Shown: positions 43,438 to 54,833, counted from the stretch's first letter. The stretch is 64,000 nucleotides of DNA from Effrenium voratum (GCA_963377175.1 CAUJNA010001646.1:130001-194000); one strand, 5' to 3'. Notes: generated from the sequence alone by a model not told the origin. Program-made: numbers and translations.

Positions 43438-44170
43438 ATATATATATAACTATTTTTCGGGACTACTTTCGCTCGCTTGATTGGGTTCCAACTCGCAAGC
43501 AGGCTGTTACGATGCCCACTTGGGAGGCAGCTCAGGGTTCAGTTCGCTTTTTGGGATCGTTTTTTGTTGGTTTTGTTTTTATGCGAGCAAAGCTGCCACC
43601 GTATGAGGATGGCAACAAGACAGCACGCAACATTGCACGGGTCAGCTTTCTGGGCAACTGGACATGGAACCCAAAAATGGGGTCTCCCCGAAAAGCGATT
43701 CTTGAAAGAAATTTGGGTTGGGTGCTAGTACCCAATTCATCCAGATCCATTGCACCCGTTGCGCTCCAGTGGCAAGGTGAAGGCCCACGTAATTCAGTCG
43801 GATAGGAATGAACGGCCCCAAAACACGAATGCGAGTCCTTTTCGTTTCCTTTGAACAAATCATCTTATTCTGCTAAACATCCATTGCGAATCGATCGCAA
43901 CGGTTGAGTTTTGGGGTCGGCTTGCCACTCCCACCTTCAATGGACAGACCAAGTATCAGCAGCAGACAAACATACCGGTAGTCGAATTTTAGTTTGTGGA
44001 GTATTTTCTGATTCCTTTTTGGGGAACAGGCAATTTTGTCCAGACAGCCATGTCGCGAGAGATTGGTCTATTTGAACGCCCAGCTCGTGTGCTGACGGGC
44101 CCTTCCTACTTGTCAGTTTCCAACACTCCCAGAAAATTGTGATTGGACGCAGTTTTGGAGCACCCCACAG
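43438..44170. other. No firm gene
   Basis: A + frame at 43416-43805 and minus frames at 43532-43863 overlap; neither has clear coding bias. Confidence 0.4.
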
Positions 44171-44305
44171 CCCCATTCCCAAAGAAAACTTGGGGCGCTT
44201 CCGCCCGCTCCCGACCTGCGCTTCTGGCCCCGTGCCTCAGGATACCCGCTGGGCTTCGAGCCCAAGGCACCGGAGAAAAAGCCGCGCGGAAGCCGAGACC
44301 ATCCG
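44171..44305 (+). CDS. Pro/Lys-rich internal exon, unidentified
   Basis: The acceptor AGCACCCCACAG and canonical donor GTGAGT enclose exactly 45 codons, phase 0 to 0: QRKLGALPPAPDLRFWPRAS, then GYPLGFEPKAPEKKPRGSRD. Third positions are strongly G/C in the second half. The Pro-rich, basic character suggests a linker region. Confidence 0.65.
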
Positions 44306-44867
44306 GTGAGTGGCAGTCCCGTCTCTCTTGGTGTCGATCTTTTGGTGAATTTGTTGTTGTTTTTGTCTAGGGGGGGGAGGGGTTGCCCTATTACGGCCGT
44401 TTTTTGTAGCAAGCAAGTAAAAGTGGGTTTGTGAGTAAAGGGCCTGTCATTGTGCTTTCAAGGGAGAAGAGGAAGCAACCCGTCTTCGGGGCAGCCTTGC
44501 TGCCTGGCAAGTGTGTCATTTTGCCCCAAAACTTGTTTTTCGCAGTGGCTTACCTTGAAGCCAACCTCCAAGCCTCAACAAGACTCATGCCCATTTGGTT
44601 GCTTTCCCACGGAAAACGGACCCCACAATGCCAACCCGATCTCGGGGCCTTCAAATTTGCGTTTCAGGGGTTTTGGGAATGAACTAGCTGGGACTTCCAA
44701 GGAAAGAAGGGATAGCATAGAATCCTCGTAGTTTGGACCGGTTCAGGTACAAGGATTTGGATTCTTACCTCATGCTTTTCTGAGCCTTGACAGGTCCTAG
44801 ATCACAGACCTCATTGTTCTTTTTTGCGCGGATTCCCCCAATCAGATTCCTGGAGTCTAGAGATGAG

Positions 44868-44962
44868 TGTGGCTCAAAATTAAGGAGCTAGGGTTACGCA
44901 GGTTTTAGTCTTTGTTTCCATTTGCCAGGGTTCTATGTTGGGTACCCTTTTGTGACCCACAG
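44868..44962. mobile_element. TIR element, GTGTGGCTCAAAA type
   Basis: The left end GTGTGGCTCAAAATTAA and the right end TTTTGTGACCCAC are imperfect inverted repeats. The interior is shared with 22284-22365, and GGCTCAAAATTAAGGAGCTA also matches the reverse of 59750-59785. Confidence 0.55.
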
Positions 44963-45175
44963 CCATGTGATGAATAAATGGAGCGCAACAGATCACCAGC
45001 TGTCTGATGATTGAACACCCCAAGGAATTCCCAATAGCACTCGCCTGATTATCAAAACCGACAGCAGAGGGCCGCATATTAGGGCTTGCACCGTCCGCAA
45101 GGCTCGACCTGGGCTTGAGCCTTCGGAAGAAGTCGGGGGCCCACTGGGACGGAAACGGGGGATGATCATTTTGGC

Positions 45176-45252
45176 GTTTCTCAAAATTGGGGACCCCATC
45201 CTGGTGGTTCCTTTCGGTTTTCATCCAAAAAGAGGTCCCCCGTTTTGAGAGA
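45176..45252. mobile_element. Short TIR element, TCTCAAAA type
   Basis: GTTTCTCAAAATTGGGGACC at the left; the right end reads as its near reverse complement (GTCTCTCAAAACGGGGGACC). 77 bp, non-coding. Confidence 0.65.
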
Positions 45253-45822
45253 CTCCAATCACCAGCCAGCTTCCTGGGTGATTCATCAAACGGGAGTTCG
45301 ACCTCCCGCAAATTTTATGGCGATGCAGGTTCCGTCAACATGGCCTTCGTCTACAGTCAATTCGGGTTCGGGCATGGACCTCACAAAACAGGGGGCCGGA
45401 ATCCGGAACCCCAATTTTCCCGCGTCCATTAAAGCAGTGAGCCAACGTAGTTTCACATCTTCGCATGGTCCCACATACGGAAATCACGCTCGTTGTGAAG
45501 CAGCGGACGCCTTCTTCTCCACTTGCGTATGATTTCGGACGCCTGGTGTCGTTTCTTGGCATTTTCTTGGGGTCTCAAACTATGTGCCCCCCGCGGTCAA
45601 GCAGACCAACCAACAGACTCCTAAATGAGCATTCCATGTTTTCAGCAGGCGATGTTTCGCACTTACATGAGAGGATTCAAGGGTATCGTGGAACATAGGG
45701 ACCTCAACCGCACGTTCCACCATCTCCAAACCTGCAACTCGGTTTTGTGACGAACCTTTTTTAAGTGGCGCCTTCCGTTTGTGCGGGGGAAGTCGATGGG
45801 GTTTTGTTTCGTTTCCTGCGAG

Positions 45823-45945
45823 GATGGGCGTGATGTCGCTGGGGTCGCTGGGCGCCGTCAGCTCCCGGTCCCGCAACAGCGACGCCTCGTCGCGATCTTC
45901 GCGCTTCAAGACGCCCAGCGTGGCCCGGGGTCTCAGCGACTCAAC
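45823..45945 (+). CDS. Ser/Arg-rich exon, unidentified gene
   Basis: The TTTCCTGCGAG acceptor is followed by G and ATG: MGVMSLGSLGAVSSRSRNSD, then ASSRSSRFKTPSVARGLSD. Three frames are open, but only this one has nearly all G/C third positions, up to about 45945. The SR-like composition suggests a disordered or RNA-related segment (inference). It may be a first coding exon. Confidence 0.55.
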
Positions 45946-46065
45946 GGCTCACAAGAGGAACAGGAGCTCACCATGCATTTGGGTCCTGTAGCTTTTCCTT
46001 AGTTGAGGCGACCTTTTTAGGTTTGGGTTCAAATAGTAGGGGGGAGGTTGGGGGGAAGGTTGCAG

Positions 46066-46125
46066 ACTGGTTTGCGTACAAAAAACACTCTAGACTGCAC
46101 CCAGTTTCTGTGGGGTCCTGGAAGG
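46066..46125 (+). CDS. Possible small exon, unidentified gene
   Basis: GGTTGCAG acceptor, then WFAYKKHSRLHPVSVGSWK, then a canonical GTGAGT. Only the splice sites and an open frame support it. Confidence 0.4.
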
Positions 46126-46318
46126 GTGAGTGTAGTCACAGGTCAAGTTGTCAACGCTTTGAGTTTGTCTCTTTCTACAACCATTTCGTTGGGACGCCAG
46201 TGCCAGTTCTGCTGGTATCCCGCTTAGGCCTTCCGTTTCGACTGTCGCAGGCCTTGGCTGGGGGACTTTAGAGGTCCATGTCCGTCTCGGGATTTCGACT
46301 GGGTGACTTTAGTCACAG

Positions 46319-46503
46319 GTATCCGAGTTCAGGCGAATCACGGAATTCGACAAAGTTGTCAGCTGTCTCGATGACGTCCGCAGCATCTTTGCTGCTTACA
46401 ACCATTGGCCTGAGAGCATGCGCACGCACTCAACAGCGCTGGCGTGGTGGTGCGGAAAGCGGTTGCAACAACCAGGGTGCACATTCATTGCCCCAACGCG
46501 TTT
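46319..46503 (+). CDS. Exon, possible transposase-derived protein
   Basis: Acceptor TTTAGTCACAG, then VSEFRRITEFDKVVSCLDDV, RSIFAAYNHWPESMRTHSTA and LAWWCGKRLQQPGCTFIAPT. Clearly protein-like: helical then a Thr-Arg turn. The pattern of a long helix followed by a PTR-type motif recalls the RNase H-like core of hAT transposases, but this is a weak impression. The exon may end near 46503, where GTTTTGC starts a direct repeat with 46589, or read on to TAA at 46532. Confidence 0.5.
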
Positions 46504-46588
46504 TGCGTTTCTTCTTCTTTTGGATTCCTTTTAAAACCATATTCAATAATCGTAAACACAAACGCACACCACATCAATTGCCACCAGG

Positions 46589-46770
46589 TTTTGCTCCTTT
46601 CTCTCTGGGATTCCTTTCGAAGCTACATTGAGAAGAAGCATACAACGAAAGGCTTGTTAGACGACCGCTGGTTTGCTGGTATTGGAGGCTCCCCCTTTGC
46701 CGTGAATCCATGGACAGATCGTGGAGATGTGGGGAAAATTAAGTGTTACCCGGTCTTCCTTTCAGCATGA
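46589..46770 (+). CDS. Following exon of the same gene (partial)
   Basis: After ATTGCCACCAG the frame reads VLLLSLWDSFRSYIEKKHTT, then KGLLDDRWFAGIGG, which resembles the continuation of a helical core. Coding quality falls after about 46690 and TGA follows at 46768. The phase join to the previous exon is not resolved. Confidence 0.4.
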
Positions 46771-47452
46771 TAAAGCCATGCTTACCAGAGCGCACTTTTG
46801 AGAATCTGCGCACTGTGGTAGCCTCCTGCTCTCCTTTTTTTTCCAAGCTGGTTCGCAGATGGTTGGCAGGTTTGGTTCGGGTTTTGTTTGATTCTTTGCT
46901 GAGTTGGCTTGTTTGGGCAAGGTTTGGCCTTCGAGTTTTGATCTCTGAGTCAACAAAAGGGTTAATCTTCGGATTCTGACTGTATCGCTACATGGCGGAT
47001 CATGGCGGTTGTTCAAAAGGTCCTTTACATGGGATGACCACCAGGGAAACCACCAAACAAGATGACCTTCACCACCAAATGGAAACGCATGCCCATGGTC
47101 ATTTTGGGGCCAGGAATGTTGATCACCCCCCACAGATGAATGAATCGCTCGTGTTTGGCATTACAGAAAGTTCATGTCCAAAAGCTGTTGAGCAGTGCTA
47201 ACTCCACATTCCTTGCCGCCCCAACCCGGAGTGTAAACTCGACAAGCTGGCAGCCTGCTGTAAAGACCCCTTGAGCGGCAAAATGTGATACCAGGTTCAT
47301 TCAGGCTAAGTTTGGTCGAGCTCCCAAGGCACAGGGGCATCTTTGCACACGAGTGCTGGAGAGCGAGAGAGTGAGCGAACACGTTAGGATGCTCTTCCTT
47401 GCCCCGGCAAGAACCCAACAAACCTTCAGAATTTCTATGTGTTTGACCCGTT
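46771..47452. other. No firm gene
   Basis: AT-richer sequence without biased frames. Confidence 0.4.
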
Positions 47453-47770
47453 TTGGATTCTGAATACAACAGGTGGAAAGACAACACACAATCAGGACTC
47501 GGCGCCGATGGTCAAGATTTGGATCTTGCCAATTTGTGTGTCCGTGTCTGTGTGGGTGTGTGTCACTTTCTTTTCCGGCACTTTCTGCGCCGTTTCAATC
47601 CGTTCCGTCACGAAACCGAGAAATACATCAAGGGGCGCGTGACAAAGCCCGATGCAAGGACAGCTTCCAGCCAGCCAGCGACACGCCAAGGCTTGGAGGG
47701 TTTCCAGGGTTCGCAAAATCGGTTGACACAAAAATTGCTGCAAGTGGACGTCCAAGTTGATGCTTTTTGA
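47453..47770 (+). CDS. Possible exon, unidentified gene
   Basis: The frame reads DSEYNRWKDNTQSGLGADGQ, a GT-repeat-encoded VCVGVC stretch, then FRHFLRRFNPFRHETEKYIK and GRVTKPDARTASSQPA. The basic middle looks coding, but two other + frames are open through it. Confidence 0.35.
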   Translation: MDSEYNRWKDNTQSGLGADGQDLDLANLCVRVCVGVCHFLFRHFLRRFNPFRHETEKYIKGRVTKPDARTASSQPATRQGLEGFQGSQNRLTQKLLQVDVQVDAF

Positions 47771-49354
47771 TTGTGTAAAAACAGCAGTTGCTTAAGCATG
47801 TTCCTAGGGTTTGCCGTTTGCCGCATTGGGGTAGCTGCATTTGGCGGCGTGTCCTCAAACAGACGCGCCAAAAGTTGTTGATATCCTTCGGATTTGTCTT
47901 AAGCACGCTATTGGTTGGACGTGTGCGCCCCCAGGAAGAATTTGATAGGTCCCCCATGGGTTAGATGCCAAGGTCGATACCCAGAAGTGTTTCAATGGTC
48001 AAGAAGAAAATGCAATCAGTCAATCTCCATTGATTTCCCATAGGTTCACAACGGGTTCCCACGGTCGTGAACTGAGTTTTGTGGCATCGGACAGTGTGCC
48101 ATTTGATACTTGCCTGCAGAAGACCTGGCGGGTCTTGATGGCAGAAATGTGATGGACAAGACGTGCGAATGGTGAACTTAGAAGATTGAGTGAAGCTATG
48201 TCCTCAAACCATGAGACACATAGGCAGGCCATTTGTTCATTTAGACCCTCGGCTTTTTTGTTGGCTGAAGAGTAAGAGTAACATTTGTATGGCCAGAAGG
48301 CTGCAGGGCCAGGATGACAAGTGTCCTGCATTTCAACTTGGTTCCAAAGATTTGGCAGTGCCACCTATTTTGGGGCAAAGACACCTAGGCTCTAGATGCA
48401 CAGCGACCGGAAGTATGTTGTCCAGCGTTCATTTGAGGACGTGGGGGCCCTTTAAATTCCAACGCCCTCTTCAGGGTTGTGAAACCAGTTTCTGTAACCT
48501 CCGAAGTGATCAAGTCACGATGTCCGACGTTGGTATCACAAGTGGATGTTGTTCCACAACCGTGGCCTGGATGGACACCGAATCGTCGAAGGTCGCAGCA
48601 CACCAGCCGTGCGTCCGTGGCTGCATCCGTGGTGCCGGGGCCACGGACGGCTACTCTCTGTGACCAAAAGGCCCCAGACCTCCTGGACACCTACAGTATT
48701 CGACTTGACCTTTTTCTCCGGAGCAAGCCAAGGGACCCGTTCCGCATCCGCAGGCGGACTTTCTCTTCAGTTATTGCCTCAAGTCAAGGATCTTGAAGAC
48801 CCATGGCATGGGGGAAGTGCCCACAAGCCTTCCTTTTCTTTTTTCCCGAATGCGCAGCACAGGTTCCCGTTTAGAGGTCGAAAATCTAGGGGTTCGGACG
48901 TGACCAGAAGTCGTTGAATTTACGTCCCCAAGCGTTCGCAAGTGTTCGCAAGCGTTCGTATGTGTTCGCGAGCGTCGCGGTCGCAGTTCCAATGGGGAAA
49001 GCGAAAAACGTGCCATTTAGATGACTTGAAGCGTGTCATTTTTCGTGCCCCTGTGCGGGAATCGTAGCTCTTAGCATGTCAGATGTTGTTTTGCTGCGCA
49101 GACGCAGTGTTTTGTGAAGGTACACGGTTGCGTTGCAAATCCATTGTGATTCGCGGTTCAGGGGTCGTCGTTTTGAGGTGCTTTGCCTGGAATGCGCGCG
49201 GAAGCGTTTCGTTTCCTCGAATGTCGTTTTCGCCTGACGTACAATCGGCTCGTTTTCACGACTTTAGATTTGCAAGAAATCGGTCGAAATCATTCTGGCG
49301 CTACAGTCCCGCGCTAGTTTTCGGCGTCCGATGCGAGAGTTTCAAATTCTGATT

Positions 49355-49560
49355 TCGAGGCAGGCGCAGCATTTTGAGCGCTTTGCGTGCCGCTGTAACG
49401 CCAATTTGCGTGACAGGCGCAGCACGTTCGAGCTGTTCGTGCAGATTTCGTGGCTGGCGCAACACTTTAGAGCTTTTTGGTGCAGATTTTGTGGCAGGCG
49501 CAGTACTTTCCAGCTTGCGCGCAGATTTCGTGGCACGCGCAGAACTTTGAGGGGTCGAGT
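49355..49560 (+). repeat. About 40-bp tandem repeat array
   Basis: AGATTTCGTGGCAGGCGCAG and ACTTT recur five times; successive GGCGCAG cores lie at 49363, 49416, 49456, 49497 and 49535. A shorter version is in unit B at 51230-51410. Confidence 0.8.
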
Positions 49561-49860
49561 CGCTCTCGCTGCGCGTGGCGCGCATTTGGAGACTGCAAAG
49601 TGAACAGTCGAATCGCTCTCGTGCACATTTTGAGATCGCAAAGTGAACCCTTTGCGCACTTTGGATGGGTTGAATTGCTTTCGCCGTGGTGCGGAGCGCA
49701 TTTTGAGCTTGCAAAGTGAAGCCTCTGCGCACTTTGGGTGGGTCGAATCGATCTCGCTGTGGCGCGGTGCACATTTTGAGATCGCACAGCGAAACCTCTG
49801 CGCACTTTGGATGGGTTGAATTGCTTTTACCGTGGTGCGGAGCACATTTTGAGATCGCGA
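49560..49860 (-). repeat. 73-bp satellite array, reverse orientation
   Basis: GCGCACTTTGG recurs at 49654, 49727 and 49800, again exactly 73 bp apart. The reverse complement (CCGCGCCACAGCGAGAGCGA after AAAGGGTTCACTTTGCGA) matches the 28723-29110 unit. Further units are at about 51400-51650 in segment B. Confidence 0.85.
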
Positions 49861-50400
49861 AGTCGTGACGGTACACGTAACGAGAGATGTGACACGAAAC
49901 GCGAGTAGGGTCGTGTCTAGAGACATGAGAAAGACCGCGAAAGACAGGACGGGAGATGTGACGGAGTTGTGACGGGAGGCGCGTCGAGACACATGATGAG
50001 TTATGACGAGAGACGGGACCAGAGTTGTTACGACAGACATGACAAAGAACATGACCAAAGCCGTGACAAGAGACTGTGACCAGAGGCGTGACGATGGATG
50101 TGACAAGAGACGTGCGAGGAGAGCCGTGACAAGGGACTTGACGAGAGATGCGACAAGAGACGTGACGAGGATCGTGACGCGAGAGGTTGCCAGAGACGGG
50201 ACGGCAAATATGACAAGAGACATGTGAGAAAAGACGTGGCGAGGGTCGTGACCAGACACGTGACGCGAGGGGCGACGACGCACGTGACAGGGGACGTCTC
50301 CAAGAAAGACGTGACGGGAGATGCTGCGTAGTCGCGACGAGCGCCGCGTCAAGACACGTGATGAAAGATGTGATGATGAAAGATGTGATGAGAGTCATGA
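49860..50400 (+). repeat. Degenerate GTGACGAGAGAC array
   Basis: Imperfect 11-13-bp units of GTGACRAGAGAC type, also at 51647-51860. They give open frames rich in Thr-Arg-Asp or Ser-Arg-His that are artefacts. Confidence 0.8.
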
Positions 50401-50408
50401 AGCGTGAC

Positions 50409-51865
50409 CAATCTCCATTGATTTCCCATAGGTTTATACAACGGGTTCCCACGGTCGTACTTACGAATGGTGAACTTAGGAGATTGTGAGCTATGTCCTC
50501 AAGCCCTGAGACACATATGCAGGCCGTTTGTTCATTTAGACCCTCGGCGTTTTTGTTGGCTGAAGAGTAAGAGTAACATTTGTATGGCCAGAAGACAAGT
50601 GTCCTGCATTTCAACTTGGTTCCAAAGATTTGGCAGTGCCACCTATTTTGGGACAAAGACACCTAGGCTCCGGATGCGAAGCGACCGGAAGTATGTGAGC
50701 GAATGCCAACAGGGTTGGATGTCCAGCGTTCATTTGAGGACGTGGGGGCCCTTTAAATTCCAACGCCCTCTTCAGGGTTGTGAAACCAGTTTCTGTAACC
50801 TCCGAAGTGATCAAGTCACGATGTCCGACGTTGGTATCACAAGTGGATGTTGTTCCACAACCGTGGCCTGGATGGACACCGAATCGTCGAAGGTCGCAGC
50901 ACACCAGCCGTGCGTCCGTGGCTGCATCCGTGGTGCCGGGGCCACGGACGGCTACTGTCTGTGACCAAAAGGCCCCAGACCTCTTGGACACAAAGTGTTC
51001 GACTTGACCTTTTTCTCCGGAGCAGCCCAAAAAACCGGCCTTCAGCCTCTTGAGTTATTGCCTCAAGTGGATCTTGAAGACCCATGGTATGGGGGAATCG
51101 TTTCCTCGAATGTCGTTTTCGTTGGCCCTGTCGTACAATCGGCTCGTTTTCACGACTTTAGATTTGCAAGCAATCGGTCGAAATCATTCTGGCGCTACAG
51201 GCGAGAGTGTCAAATTCTGATTTCATGGCCGGCGCAGCATTTTGAGCGCTTTGCATGTCGCTGCAACGTCATTTTGTGTGACGGGCGCAGCACTTTCGAG
51301 CTGTGCGTGCAGATTTCGTGGCAGGCGCGGCACTTTAGAGCTTTCGTGGCAGGTTTCCAGCTTGCGCGCAGATTTCGTGGCAGGCGCAGCACTTTGAGGG
51401 GTCGAGGCTCTCGCTGCGGCGCGGCGCGCATTTGGAGACTGCAAAGTGAACCCTGCGGAGTTTGGGTGGGTCGAATCGCTCTCGCTGTGGCCTGGTGCAC
51501 CGCAAAGTGAACCCTTTGCGCCCTTTGGGTGGGTCGAATCGCTCTCGCTGTGGCGCGGCTCACATTTTGAGATTGCAAGACCCTCTGCGCACTTTGGGCG
51601 GGTCGAGTCGCTCTCGCTGGGGCGCACTGCGCATTTTGAGATCGGGATGTGACACGAAACGCGAGTAAGGGTCGTGGCTAGAGACATGAGAAGACACAGG
51701 AGATGTGACGGAGTCGTGACGTGAGGCGCGTCGAGACACATGATGAGTTATGACGAGAAAAGGGAACAGGGTTGTTGCGACGGACGTGACGAAGAACATG
51801 ACCAAAGCCGTGACAAAAGACGTGACCAGAGGCATGACGATGGATGTGATAAGAGAGGAGTGCCA
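50409..51865 (+). repeat. Tandem segmental duplication, unit B
   Basis: The shorter partner of 48019-50405, lacking the segment equivalent to 48818-49210 and with fewer satellite units. It ends where a copia RNase H remnant begins. Confidence 0.85.
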
Positions 51866-51876
51866 AGTCCGGGAGC

Positions 51877-52046
51877 GACTACGACATTGTGTCGAAAGAC
51901 ACTCATACTGGCCAATACAGGAGGAACGCCGTTGACTTGCAGCTACTCAAGGAGGAGCGGAGGTCCAGGCCCTTCGAGGGCTCATGAGGTGGGTCAAGCA
52001 CAAGGACGTGTTGGCCAACGGGCTGACCAAGAATAACAGAGCATGA
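51877..52046 (+). mobile_element. copia-like RNase H C-terminal remnant
   Basis: First frame: DYDIVSKDTHTGQYRRNAVD, then LQLLKEERR. After a frame change near 51965: ALRGLMRWVKHKDVLANGLT, then KNN and TGA. The R..AVDL..L.......RWV....LA..LTK pattern is the C-terminal end of the RNase H domain of Ty1/copia polyproteins. One frameshift and no upstream reverse transcriptase: a dead 3-prime fragment. Confidence 0.65.
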
Positions 52047-52297
52047 AGCACTACGGTAGGATACGGTAGGTACGGCGTAGGCCGAGTCAAGTGTTTTCCG
52101 CAGGCAAGCCGCGCAAAGAACTCAGCGGCAAATAGATTTTGGGTGGTGTGAAATAGTTTGGAGCTGAGTTGTGCGCAGCCATTAATCACCAAAGCCGTTT
52201 TGAGGAGTCTCGCAGAGCCTGTGGAAAAGACTCCTCACAATATAAGTGCCCTCAAAGCAACCTTTGCGGTTTCGGTCGATTTCCAAATTTGTCTCAG

Positions 52298-52360
52298 GAG
52301 TGACTCGGAGGCCTCTGACCTGGAGCCGGAGTCAGACCTGGAGCGGGATGGTTGGCTTGG
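52298..52360 (+). CDS. Acidic internal exon, unidentified gene
   Basis: The AATTTGTCTCAG acceptor and GTATGT donor bound one base, 20 codons (SDSEASDLEPESDLERDGWL) and two bases. Glu/Asp/Ser-rich with high third-position GC. Probably a disordered acidic segment. Confidence 0.6.
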
Positions 52361-52795
52361 GTATGTGTCAACTTGCAGGTGGATTGTCCAGATGGATTTG
52401 ACACGCACTTGGGCCCAGAGTCAAACGGCCTTGCCAGAAGCTCTCAGAAAGCCTCGTTTGAATCGGGAGCTCCCAAAATGAATAGGCTTTTGCCTTGGGT
52501 TCCTTGAAAGCACCCCACAAAGCTACTCGCAGGAACAAAGAAAACAACCAGCAGGAGCTCGTAGACAGGTTTTCGTATCACGAGGCTCTATGGAAGGATA
52601 GGCTGGGAGCACCTTAGCTTCTGCCCCTGCAAAAGCCAACCCAAAAGCCACAAACGGAAATTCCATTGCTCTGGGGCCTTTGCTTCGCCCGCATGAGCCA
52701 CCAACCAGACATGTTTTTTTTTTTGTTGGGGTGGATTGTTGGGTCCTGAATTTTTGGTTGCTCCCCTGTCAAGCCATCAATCCCTGGAGCCTCAG

Positions 52796-52842
52796 GAGTC
52801 CGTGGCGGATGAGCCTGTCAAGGAGAGTCGAGGGCTCTTCAG
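52796..52842 (+). CDS. Small acidic exon, unidentified gene
   Basis: GGAGCCTCAG acceptor, ESVADEPVKESRGLF plus two bases, GTGCCT donor. Similar composition to the exon at 52298, but the joining phase does not agree, so an exon may be missing between. Confidence 0.4.
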
Positions 52843-53574
52843 GTGCCTCTCTTTGGGCTTTTCAACGGCGCCTATGTGAAGGAAAAGAAGAGGAAGCCAG
52901 CCAGTTGTTGGGGCGCCCATGTTATCCCATGTTTGCGACAAGCCGGGCATGACCTGCCTATTTATGTTGAGCTCACCTCAGGGTAAAACGCGCTCGAAAT
53001 GATGTAGGTACGTTTTACTTCGGGGATCCCTTTGTTTCTGGCTTTGGAATCATTGTAGAATTTGTATGTGTAGATGATTTGGGTGTGTGAAGATGCAGGA
53101 TATCTCGCTTTCCAACTTGCAATAGGGGAACGCACGGTGGATTCCCTCAACACCCGGTGTAATTTGCGGATCGGACGGTCCCATTGCTTTCACGAGAAAC
53201 CTGGTCAACTGTTTGGCATAGCATCCTTTTCAGCGATCACCACACTTGGCTTGTCAGCTTGTGAACATTCGCGACGTTAGAAGTTCGTCCCATACACCTT
53301 GAAATAGAGGTTCCTCTTGGCAGGGAGGAATGGACAGCTCTGCTCTTTTGCCAGGGTACACTACCCCGATACATGATTGCGAGGGGTTACTTAGCTTGTC
53401 CGGGAAAGTAGCTAACAACCTCATGTTAATCCCCTGCCAACCCGTGAGCCTGACATTTTTAACCCAGGTCTGCAAGCTCTTATAAGGGTGAACGAAACAT
53501 TTACCCTCCCTCCAAGCCTATGGCCAACCCTACTTTTCCAGAGTTGACAAAGGGAGGTTGAGCAGCTTGAAGAA
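52843..53574. other. No firm gene
   Basis: AT-richer, featureless; probable intron. Confidence 0.4.
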
Positions 53575-53701
53575 CTTGCTGGTGCGATAGGTAGGGAATG
53601 CAGGAATGAACCTGGGGATTCCCTTAAAGGAAACCACCAGTGGGACGGTTTTCTTTTCATTCCATTTCATTTCTCATTCCCTTGCCTATCGCACCCGCAA
53701 G
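53575..53701. mobile_element. TIR element with 30-bp ends, AGAA duplication
   Basis: CTTGCTGGTGCGATAGGTAG followed by GGAATG at the left is mirrored at the right (reverse complement CTTGCGGGTGCGATAGGCAA, then GGGAATG). AGAA directly flanks both ends, a likely 4-bp target-site duplication. The interior GGAATGAACC.GGGG and CCCTTAAAGGAA is shared with 63152-63236. Confidence 0.8.
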
Positions 53702-53935
53702 AGAATTCCTTTCACACTGCCCTCCCCGCTACGGATGGACAAAATCCATTTCACACCACCCATTCCCCCCTGAATACCGACAAACGTTATGGTTTCAACC
53801 ATGCCTTCTTGGGTGGTGCGAAAAGGACTTCGCAACCATCCACAGTATCACTGGACGGTGTTCCCCTCCAACAGCAATGATTCCTCGCACCCAGGTTGAC
53901 ACCCCCTAATAAACCGGGGTTGGTTAACATGGCTG

Positions 53936-54029
53936 TGGGTCAAAACCAATGGTACCATTTTGATTTTGGGGTAGGTGCACCACCCGGGATTGGGATGTTC
54001 ACTGGCGGTATGATTTGGCTTTTGACCCA
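53936..54029 (+). mobile_element. TIR element, TGGGTCAAAACC family, copy 1
   Basis: TGGGTCAAAACCAATGG at the left; TTTTGACCCA closes the right. The body GGATTGGGATGTTCACTGG is shared with 61463-61575 in the same orientation. It lies in the intron 41 bases before the exon at 54071. Confidence 0.8.
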
Positions 54030-54070
54030 TGGCCACATGGAGTCAAGATGGACGACAGGCTTCGACTGAG

Positions 54071-54173
54071 GGCAAATCACCGAAGTCGGCGCTTCGGCAG
54101 GACTCCAAGCTGAAGTCCTTCGACGCGCACCCGGCGATCTGCACACCCCTCCCTCGCGCGCCCTTTGACGCGA
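54071..54173 (+). CDS. Internal exon, unidentified gene
   Basis: Acceptor TTCGACTGAG, then GKSPKSALRQDSKLKSFDAH, then PAICTPLPRAPFDA, to a GT donor near 54174. Third-position GC is high. It is preceded by a TIR element in the intron. The frame stays open to TGA at 54204 if unspliced. Confidence 0.6.
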
Positions 54174-54833
54174 GTGAAACAAAATATGGGGGCTCGTCTT
54201 TTTGACGAAAGGCACCCCTTGTTTGTGGGACCCTCAAAATGCCAGCCTAAGAATGGGGTGAGTTGCAACCGAACATTATGGTTGGTGAATTCCCATGTTT
54301 AAGGGTAGTTTGAGGGTACGGTACCTGTTTCTTTGGGCCATTTTAGTGGCTTTGTTCTTGATGATTCCTCACGTGGCACCACCAAAGGGGAAATTCATAC
54401 CCTTTGGGTGCGTCGTTTTGATGCTTGGTGGGCCTTGTTGGGGCTGTTGTCAGGGAACCAAAGGGAAACCACGGCATTTTGGGGAAAAAAGGGAAACCAA
54501 GCATGGGCTTCCCTCTCGTTCGAAGATGGAGATGTTTGGTGACTGTCATGACCAACTTGGCCTTTGCGTGGTGCTTTCCGTTCCATTCTCCGTTTCTTTT
54601 GGCCTGATGAATCGCTTGCTCAAGCGGGGCTTGCGCTTTCTACTCACTTAAGCTTACAGGTCAAGAGATGTAAAGAGTCAAAAGTCGCATCCCCTGACAG
54701 GACGTGCCAAGCGAGGGTCCGCAATCGTAGGCTCTGCCAGTCTGGTTTTCCTTTTTGTCTCCTTAGCCTCGGCGCCTAAGCTCATTATGAGACCTTCGTA
54801 CATCATCCCACCGACAGGCTTGGGAAGCTTCAG

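Larger units (their letters stand above)
48019..50405 (+). repeat. Tandem segmental duplication, unit A
   Basis: Blocks in the same order recur in unit B: CAATCTCCATTGATTTCCCA (48019 and 50409); a long block 48166-48815 against 50464-51088; CGTTTCCTCGAATGTCGTTT (49211 and 51099); satellite arrays; and GATGTGACACGAAACGCGAG (49886 and 51647). Offsets vary from 2.39 to 1.76 kb because of indels. Identity is high in 48430-48700. Long frames conserved between units follow from DNA duplication and are not evidence for a gene. Confidence 0.85.

Noticed and set aside
49301..50662. 453-residue minus-strand frame, and a 336-residue partner in another frame
   Set aside because: Both pass through three satellite arrays that lack stops; composition changes with each array and no domain is present.
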